Origin: Zygnema cylindricum
Taxonomy: Eukaryota > Streptophyta > Zygnematophyceae > Zygnematales > Zygnemataceae
DNA length: 62,000 bases
Assembly: GCA_037447655.1 (NCBI GenBank)
Contig: JBBHKE010001044.1
Coordinates: 1-62,000 of the forward strand
Direction: 5' to 3'
Both the position numbers and the translations under genes were made by a program. The notes below the pieces were generated by a model. The model saw nothing but the letters and a program-made list of their open reading frames with translations. It had not been told where the DNA came from and ran no database searches. Shown here piece by piece: positions 54,332 through 62,000 of the stretch (its first letter is position 1; each line of letters starts with the position of its first letter).

Positions 54332-55409
54332 TGAAATTATGTGGTCTCCATTGACCCACAGAATGAGCAGCCTATGTAAAGCCTCTAGGATAATATTTGC
54401 CCCTTCTACTTTCCCGTTGAATAAGCGCCGCCCAGGCACACAAATATTCTAACAACTCTCACGCGTGTTAGGAGAAGACTCCCCTGACTCTAACGCAAAA
54501 AGAATCACTGAATTTGCTCACCCGAGTAGTAAGTTATGGCTGGTCAAAGATGACCTTTATAGTTACAAGCTCTCTTAGAGAGAGAGGTACCTAAATATTA
54601 CTAAGTCTCAATCTGCCTACTCACGACTACCTACTACTAAACCCTAGTCTAATAGAAACACTATAAAGTACAAGAAGGTACAATGGGCAATGTACTTATT
54701 GTACGACCATTGTACGACAAGGTCTACAAGGTGACACCTGTCATATCGGAAGCCATGGTTCCTCCTCCCATCTTCTCCGGTATCAAATAATGTGGCGCCA
54801 CGTGGCACCGCGTGACATCCGATGTGGCGATGATCAAAAACCGTCGAAATCTCTTTCGCGATCTCGGCGTTTAATTTCGGCCCTTCGATTAAATTTACAT
54901 TTAATTGTAGCCGTAATAAATACATGCGCGGTATTCTTTTCGGTAAAGAAATAAATGCGTGGTATTCGTTTCTTATACGTACCGTAATCCGTACTGTTAC
55001 ATTACCGGATCTATGTCTCGCGTAAAACTATTTCAGTTAAATGGACTATCCTACGTATAAATGTTTAATTAATTATCAATCCCTATAATGCGTAATACTA
55101 TCTCTAGACTTAACGGTTAGAGCTACCCCGCTACTAGATGATTACCGGCCGGCAGGTTCAAGGATCAAATCTTGGAGGCGGGCACATATATTTTAGTAAA
55201 TATATTTTAAATTATAAATAAACTAATATTGCTATCCCATAAACCTCTGGATAGCCTAGGTAGCCATGGCTCTAGCTTCCTCTCCAAATTCTCAGTGACT
55301 GCGACAAGTTTGAGAGTTGGAGAGAGAAGTTAGAGGTAGATTACCTCGGCTTCTTTCTATATTTCTATTCAGACCTAGAAAATACTTTAAAATACCATTT
55401 ATTTCTACA
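54332..55409 (-). mobile_element. 3' LTR of H, chimeric
   Basis: 54332-54812 begins TGAAATTATGTGG and belongs to a different LTR subfamily; part of it matches the fragment at 2533-2700. From about 54813 to 55409 it is nearly identical to 53140-53736. It joins directly to the polypurine tract and RNase H of H at 55410. Confidence 0.88.
55097..55194 (+). other. tRNA-like Pol III unit in H 3' LTR
   Basis: Same sequence as 53427-53522 with a base added in the middle: TAGACTTAACGGTTAGAGC, AGGATCAAATCTTGG, TTTT at 55191-55194. Confidence 0.55.
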
Positions 55410-57065
55410 CTCCCCTTATTTTCTAGTCAATCTTTAAATTCAGACCACACTTCTCCCTGCAGAAAATTAGCTTAGGGAAAGGCACACGTTTGGTCATCAT
55501 ATCTGCTACCATCTCACAATCTGGTCGGTACTCTAAACTGATTATTTTGTTTTTCTACTTTCTCTCTAACAAAGCTGAGTCTAATGTCCATGTGTTTGGC
55601 TTTAAAATCATGTTTAGGATTGGCAAAAATAGCGATTGCTGCCTGATTATCACAAAATATTTTCTTCACACCACTCTTAAGGTGACCAAGCTCACCAAGC
55701 AAAGACTTGACCCACATCAATTCTTTTATAGCAGAGCAAGAGGCCATATACTCAGCCTCCATGGTGAACTGAGCAATAACCTTTTGCTGTTTGCTACTCC
55801 AACAGCAAGCCCCATCACCCACATGTAATACATATCCAGAAGTGCATCTCCACATCGAAGCATCACCATAACTGGCATCACTCCAAGTAGTGATGTCAGT
55901 ATTCTCCCCACCCAAATGCAACCATAGATCCCTAGTTCCTATCAAATATCTAAGGACTCTCTTAGCTGCCTCCCAATCCCTCTTAGTGGGAGCATTTAGA
56001 CTTCTACTCAGCACTCTTACATCTACAGCTAAATCCGGCCGGGTACAATTCATAAAATAGATTAGACTTCCCACTACTTGCCTGTAAGGAAAAGTCTGCA
56101 TGAACTTCTATTCATCATGAGATAATTCCTCGTCTAAGACAATGACTCCTTCTTCCTCACTCCCCTCACTTTTCTTCTTCAACTCCATTGGAGTTGTACA
56201 ACTATTAGCTCTATCCATCTGAAATTTTTCAAGCATGTTCCCTATTGCTTCCCTTTGAGTCAATCTTATAATTTTTCTTTTTCGGTCTCTTTCTACTTGA
56301 ATTCCCAAAATATATTTTGCTTCCCCCATATCCTTCATTTCAAATCTCCCCTTAAGATAGGTTTTAAGTTTATTTCTTTTTTCCATTGATTTACTTAAAA
56401 CAAGCAAATCCTCAACATAAATTGCAATAAATATAAAAACTTCCTCATCTTCGAAAACATAGATTGAGTGATCTGAGCTGATCGAGATATATCCCTAACT
56501 GGTAAGAAACTCATCAAGTTTTTTATTCTACTATCGAGGAGTCTGTTTCAAACCATAAAGAGATTTAATCAGCCGGCATACCTTACTCTCCTCTCCTTCC
56601 TCCACAAACCCTTTGAGTTGTCGCATGAAGATCTCCTCTTCCAATTCTCTATGCAAAAAGGTTGTCTTGATGTCCATCTGGTGCACTTCTATGTCTTCTG
56701 CTGCTGCCAGGCTGAGAAGTATGCGGAAGGAGGGAAATCCGACCACCGGGGCAAAGGTTTCCTCGTAGTCAATTCCCTCCTTTTGTGTAAATCCCTTTGC
56801 CACTAATCTAGCCTTGTAGCGCTCGATTGTGTTATATGGGTTTAGATTTAATTTGAAAACCCACTTACAACCGATTGGTTTTCGGTTAGGTGGACAATCT
56901 ACCAGCTCCCAAGTATCGGCTGCCATAATTGAGGCCATCTCCTCATTGATGGCTGTCTTCCACCGGTTTCTTTCTGGAAAAGTCATCGCCTCTCCATAAG
57001 TTTGAGGTTCATCTTGATGAGATAGTTTAGTTACCTTGTTATTAACCTGTTTTTCTTGCAATCTT
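55410..57065 (-). pseudogene. pol: Copia RT-RNase H, element H
   Basis: RNase H at 55514-56101 has W-S-D-A-S-Y-G-D-A-S-M, F-T-M-E-A-E-Y-M-A and F-C-D-N-Q. The RT palm at 56108-56520 has a YVDD box reading Y-V-E-D near 56405. The RT N-terminal part at 56531-57061 has W-V-F-K-L, F-T-Q-K-E-G-I-D-Y, H-Q-M-D-I-K-T and G-L-K-Q-T-P-R. Stops occur near 56105 and 56530. No duplication as in A. Confidence 0.9.
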
Positions 57066-58625
57066 TTGCTACTTCTCCTTCCCCCCTCAAAATTTGAGGT
57101 CGGAATAGATGCTTCTCGTGGATTCTTTCAAACAAACTCGGCTTCTCCCCAAACCCTTGATTCCGAATCAATTTCCACCACGTCTTTTGCTTCGGGTAGA
57201 GTTGTCACTGGAGTTTCCACAGCCGAGTCCTTTTCGGTCTGATTTGTACCTGCAAGAATGTCATCTTCTCTAAAACCTGGATAGTTTGGAAGCTCAAAGT
57301 CATTGGAATTTTCTGACTCAAATCTGATTTTTACTGAATTCGTATATTTGAAGGGATCCACAGACTTTCCTTCATCCATAAATACAAGATGCTTTACTAA
57401 GATTATATCTTCCCTTTTTAGATCATAAACCCTATATCCTTTAACATCCTCATCATATCCTAATAAGTATCCCGGTTTTCCTTTAGGATCTAGCTTCCAG
57501 TTGGACCGATCAGTATCTAGACTGAATACTTGACTGCTGTAACCTTTAAGTGAAATATGTCTGGTTTCCAGCCTGTCCATCTCTCATAAGGTGTTTGATC
57601 TTTTATAGCTGAAGTAAGAACTCTATTTTTGAGATAATTAGCACAGTTCATTGCTTTTGCCCAAAACCTTTTTCCTATCTTCTTATCTGACAACATACTT
57701 CTAGCACTATCACTTAGTGTTCTATTTAACCTTTCAGCTACCCCATTCTGTTTCGAGTTTTCTGGGACTATCTTTTGGTGTTGGACCCCATCTTCCCTCA
57801 GAAAAACCTCAAACTGGTTAGAATTATACTCTCCACCATTATCACTCCTTATTCTCTTGATTCGAGTTTCACGGAGTTTTACACTCCATGCTTTATATTG
57901 TCTAAAACAATCTTGAGCTTCTGACTTGTTTTTCAAAAAATACACCCGGGAATATCGAGACCAATCATCAGTTATAGTCATCATAAATCTCTTCCCCCCC
58001 GGTGAGGGCACTTTAGCGGGTCCCCAAATATCTGTGTGTTCAAGAACTACAATTTTTTCTCCCTTATAGGTGGTTGTTTTAGGAAAGGGTAATCTGTGTG
58101 TTTTACTTTGAGCACATCCACTACAATCACTTATATTATCACTCTCACTGAACTTAATCCCTTCCACCACTCCCATCTTTTTCATCTCTCTTAACTTGTC
58201 TAGATTCACATGCCCAAGCCTCTTATGCCACATCATAATAACATGAACAACAGCAAAATAAAGTTTCTTCATTTCATTACTTAAAACCAACCTAAACATC
58301 CCATGGCTACCTTTCTCAGCAATGAAATAGACATCCTCTTCAAAACTAGCAGTAAAGACTCCTTCCCTAGTGCTAGTAAAAAAACCCTTATCATCTAATA
58401 CAGATGTAGAGATGAGGTTGTTGTTCAACTCCGGAATAAACAATACATCGGCGAATGTTACTATGGATGTCTTTACTTCTACTAACACTTTCAAATCTAC
58501 CGATCCTACAAGAGTAGTGGTGACTATCCTCCCATCCCCGTACTCTATCTCTACGGTGGGAATATTTCTTATCTTAGTGAACAGGTGCCTATCCATACAC
58601 ATGTGCATCGAGGACCTGAATCTAC
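57066..58625 (-). pseudogene. pol: Copia protease-integrase, element H
   Basis: A 363-codon frame (57517-58608) holds the GAG-pre-integrase zinc motif (W-H-K-R-L-G-H, C-S-G-C) and integrase with H-T-D-I-W-G-P, S-D-N-G-G-E-Y and Q-N-G-V-A-E-R. All three catalytic residues are kept. The protease I-V-D-S-G motif near 58605-58640 is intact, but one missing base shifts the frame just after it. The linker 57128-57580 overlaps in another frame after a shift near 57540. Confidence 0.9.
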
Positions 58626-59779
58626 AATCCAGCCTGCTTCACCTTTCAATCCATCGTAAGCACATTTCTGCCTTCGTGGAATTTCGACCTCGTTTTTCGC
58701 CTCCAACTCCTCCTCTAAAAGGAGCTCATCGTCCTCGTCCTCGGATTCCGCCTCATGTTACTATGTCACGAGGGCCTATTTCTTTCCCCTTGGGGTACCA
58801 CCGGTCTGCCCCTCCTTTAACCGAAGCTTGGTTAGCTTAGTGCACTCTGCCATATAGTGCCCAAGTTTCTTACAAAAATGACATAAACCTTTGGGAGCCC
58901 TTGGTCCAAACTCGTCGGTCTGATTTTTCTGCTCCCTCCCCCCATAGTTTCCGACCGGTTTCCGAGAATCCTTGTTCCTCCAATCGGTCGCAGTTGCCAA
59001 GGCTTGGCCACTCTTTCCTCCCCTTCGGATCTCAATCGTATTCTCCCGAACGAGAATCATCCCTACCACTGAGTTCCATATCCACCTTGAGTCCGACAAG
59101 TCCTACACACGGTTGACTATGTTCTCGAACTCATCGGGTAACTTCATTAGTAAACAGTTAACCTTTTCTTTTTCACTAAAATCTTTTCCCGCACTCTCTA
59201 GCTCCATGAAGAGTGTAGCAAGCTCATTGCAAAAATCTAACATCTTCCCCCCTTTGTATTCATACTCCTTAACTTTCTGATCAGCCAAATGTTGTTGCTG
59301 ATCGTACCACTTCGCTACATCTCTATGAGAGCCATCCAAAGATCAGATGCCCTTTCTACCTACACATGAGGACATGCAAGTCCTTGAGTGAGATGGCGTA
59401 GGATGAAGTGCTTTGCCGCCATATTGTTGAAGTCCCAGGTTTAAATATCATTCTCCTCGTTCCTCGGAATAGGTGACATGAATGCCGAACCAGTTGCTAT
59501 TGGTGTGGTCGCCTCCTTCTCATATCTTTTGTCCACGACCTCTCTTTCCTTTGTTTCCTCCGTTGAAGGTGGATCCTCTTTCCTGATGAATCAGCTTCTT
59601 CCAAACCCTGGAGGGATTCCAAGACTTCACGGACGCCCCAACCGTACACTCACTAAACCCCAAAACCTTTTTTCGCATAGAGCTCCTATCATCATACTTT
59701 CCCAGTATATAAAGTCAGTTCCATTAAAGATTGGTACCGTAGAGGGTGGGCCCATAACATGAAACTCTCAGACCTCCAT
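58626..59779 (-). pseudogene. gag: Copia gag, element H
   Basis: The LTR-borne ATG (59777-59779) is followed after three codons by TGA. The frame could still restart at the ATG inside the PBS (M-G-P-P). The UBN2 region (M-A-A-K-H-F-I near 59430) and Q-Q-Q-H-L-A-D-Q-K-V near 59290 are visible across shifts. The zinc knuckle C-H-F-C-K-K-L-G-H-Y-M-A-E-C at about 58850-58895 is intact. Confidence 0.87.
59745..59759 (-). promoter_or_regulatory. Primer-binding site of H (one mismatch)
   Basis: On the - strand TGTTATGGGCCCACC, one base different from the site of A and G, directly after the LTR end. Confidence 0.75.
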
Positions 59780-60825
59780 AAGTCCTCAGAGTGGACAGCT
59801 TCCAAGAAGCCTCTAGGATAACACTAACCCCTTTGTGTTTCAGCAAAAACAACTACAACCCTGGCAAACAATAACTCTGACCAACTTCACCCCTCTGAAG
59901 GCAAGACTCCCTTGAGTCGATAGCAAAAAGAATCTCTGAATTTGCTCCCCTGGGCAGTAAGTTATGGAGGGTCAAAGTTTACCTTTTGTACAGAAGCTCT
60001 TTGGTTGAGAGGATCCTATCTCCTAATTTTTCTAAGTCCTATCTCTCTCACAGACTCTATCTACTGATGTACGGAGCCAACAAAATGCATCTTCGTACAC
60101 AAAAGTATAGCTGTCGGTGTACTTTCTGTACGAACATCGTACGACATGGCCCAAATGTCGACACGTGGTATATGCGGATTCGCTCCCTTAATCCGCGGAG
60201 ATGCCGCGATCCAATGCCATTCTGCCACGTGTCATCTGATGTGGCTATGGTCAAAAACCGCTGAAATTCCTCTACGCGATCTCGGCGTTTGATTTCGGCC
60301 GTCCGATTAAAGTCACATTTAATCGTAGCCGTAATAAATTCATGTGCGGCATTCGTTTCGGTAAAGAAAAAAATGCGCGGTATTCGTTTCTTATCCGTAC
60401 CTTGATCCGTACTTTTACATTACTGGATCTATGTCTCCCATAAAACTATTTTTTTTAAATGAACTATCCTACGTATAAATGTTTAAATAATTATCAAACC
60501 TTATGTTACGTAACACTATCTCTAAAGTTAACGGTTAGCGCTACAGGCTACCGCCGGATTACCGGCCAGCAGGTTCCAGGTTCTAATCCTGGAGATGGCA
60601 CATATATTTTAGTAAACATATCGTTAAATTATAAATAAACTAATATTTATATCCCGTAAACCTCTGGATAGCCTAGGCAGCCATGGCTCTAGCTTCCTCT
60701 CCAATTTCTCAGTGACTGCGACAAGTTTGAGAGTTTGAGAGAGAAGTTAGAGGTAGACTGCCTCGGCTTCTTTCTTATTTCTATTTAGACCTAGAAAATA
60801 CTTTAAAAGACCATTAATTTCTACA
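59760..60825 (-). mobile_element. 5' LTR of element H
   Basis: 1066 bp, with edges TGTAGAAATTAATGG and ...GAGAGTTTCA on the - strand. It is of the same family as the LTRs of A but differs from the chimeric 3' LTR of H. Confidence 0.9.
60515..60610 (+). other. tRNA-like Pol III unit in H 5' LTR (best fold)
   Basis: TTAACGGTTAGCGC (60529) matches a D arm. The T arm is perfect: CCAGG and CCTGG pair around TTCTAAT (60576-60592). ATCTC upstream and GAGAT downstream can pair as part of an acceptor stem. TTTT is at 60607-60610. It is antisense to the element. Confidence 0.65.
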
Positions 60826-62000
60826 AAAATGAGGGTACCCAAAGGTACACTACAACGGGGAAACTCATAACGAACCAAAACAGTACTCTATTATCTACAG
60901 TATCCAATATTATTGTACTTTGTACTCTTGGTATTGTGGAAGTTCTAAGGGTGTGTGCCCTTGTGTTCAAGTAAGGGTTTTTTTTTGTCGATTTCACAAA
61001 ATGTGGGACTTGCAACGAGATAATCTTACATTGTACGAAAAATGGGCAAGAACCAAAATACATTTTGTGTCATCTTGGAACTTGGAAAGTACGTCGATTT
61101 GTCGTTATCATCATTTTGACTAACTCCCACATCACGCCAGCTCATCTTCACACTTGAACTGGAAACAAATCACGAGGAAAATGTTTCCACAAGGAAGAGT
61201 AAACGCTATTTTTTTCCTTACGCTATTTTTTTCCTTGCTCTTCTCGCACGTGTATGTAAGAAAGTAACAAGCATGTACGGAAAAAAAATCGTCGGGGTCT
61301 CGGACCTCCACTTTCATTCATGGGTCCTTTATAAAAGTTTACGTCGTCCTCATCTCTCCCTATCTTTTTCACTCGACCGCTCCTCATTCTCTCTTCTTTA
61401 AATGAAATGCAACAATAATAATATCAAATTGAAGATTTTTTTTCTTTTTTTTGAATATTTTTGGTCTTAGTTTGATGGCATGTCGAATCATAAAAGATAA
61501 GAAAAAGATATCAGGAATTCTTGGTGGAAAGTTTACGTACCGAAGACGTCACATGGTAGCATGACTTCGCTATGTCACAAAACCCTAAAAATCTACAATG
61601 TCACTAAAACCTTGACGTCAACAACTATCGTTGTTTTTGTAGACGTCACAAATTTTAGGAAGTTTCGTAGTCGTCGACATGTTGTTTCGTTCTCTTTTGC
61701 ACATTTTGTAGACGTCAACAAATTTAACATATTGAAAGTACCGAAGGTCGAAGTTATGATTGACATAGCAACACTTTGAAAAGTACACCAAAAAATTTGC
61801 GCTAAAATCCAAAGTGACATTCTAAAGTTTAGGTAACATGGGCACACGGCAATGGGCACGTTCGCCTAGTAATGGTGATAACATTAGAGAGGACGCGACT
61901 TATTTGAGGCGCCTCCAAGTTTGCCGACGCTTGGTCTAGTTTGACAGGCGTTGACGTACAAACTGGATCGGTGGCCTTTGCATTCAAAAATGTGCATTTT
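60826..62000 (+). repeat. Repeat R1, copy 2, right part (runs off the window)
   Basis: Continues 52567 and is colinear with 47070-48290. At about 61835 the boundary GGTAACATGGGCACACGG is followed by the start of the same gag-like sequence as at 48113, here with an in-frame stop (L-I-stop-G-A-S). Confidence 0.65.

Larger units (their letters stand above)
52568..60825 (-). mobile_element. Copia element H complex with extra LTRs
   Basis: The outer flanks are GAAAT (52563-52567) and AAAAT (60826-60830). R1 copy 1 shows the empty site GATGAAATGAGGG near 47070. From left to right: a 103-bp LTR piece, a full LTR, a minisatellite, a chimeric LTR, RNase H to gag on the - strand, PBS and 5' LTR. Same family as element A. 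Confidence 0.88.

Overview
The window looks like intergenic, transposon-packed nuclear DNA from a green plant or streptophyte. It holds no prokaryotic-style operons, no recognisable host gene with confidence, and no rRNA or CRISPR. It is dominated by decayed Ty1/copia LTR retrotransposons nested in one another. The plant assignment rests on the primer-binding sites of these elements. They match, over 15 bases, the anticodon stem-loop of the plant-type initiator tRNA-Met; I know that tRNA from memory and have not searched it.

Layout. 1-5.3 kb: GC-rich leader, an inverted-repeat MITE, reverse-oriented pieces of an unknown repeat (called R1 here), an LTR fragment, a hAT-type MITE and an AT-rich open frame. 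5.3-16.9 kb: copia element B (+ strand), split by element A (- strand, 7335-14749, TSD CAAAG). A itself carries a hAT MITE (10744-11185) and a 511-bp tandem duplication. 16.9-31.3 kb: a rearranged cluster of two related elements, C (- strand) and F (+ strand). They form a large inverted repeat with near-identical 2.7-kb arms, and a reversed scrap of B sits between them. 32.2-45.2 kb: element G (- strand, TSD GATAG) with element E (37326-43911, TSD ATACT) nested in its gag. 45.2-52.6 kb: unassigned DNA, an R1 copy followed by a gag-like frame, microsatellites, a tRNA-like sequence and a 10-N assembly gap. 52.6-60.8 kb: element H (- strand, TSD GAAAT/AAAAT) inserted in a second R1 copy, with extra LTRs and a minisatellite. 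60.8-62.0 kb: the rest of that R1 copy.

The copia elements share an unusual plan. (1) The primer-binding site copies the initiator tRNA anticodon arm, which is half-tRNA priming as in Drosophila copia and yeast Ty5. (2) gag starts inside the 5' LTR, 20 or 59 bases from its end, and reads in frame across the primer-binding site, so the site is translated as Q-V-M-G-P-P. (3) In every LTR family except that of B and E, the antisense strand of U3 carries a tRNA-like Pol III unit: A-box-like and B-box sequences followed, in the intact LTRs, by a run of four or five T. The third feature is the best candidate in the window for something not previously described.

All gag-pol copies are broken by stops, frameshifts or catalytic-residue changes. 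The longest surviving frame is 582 codons in G. Polymerase genes and LTRs are therefore annotated as pseudogenes and mobile elements. I see no evidence for an active element or a functional host protein.
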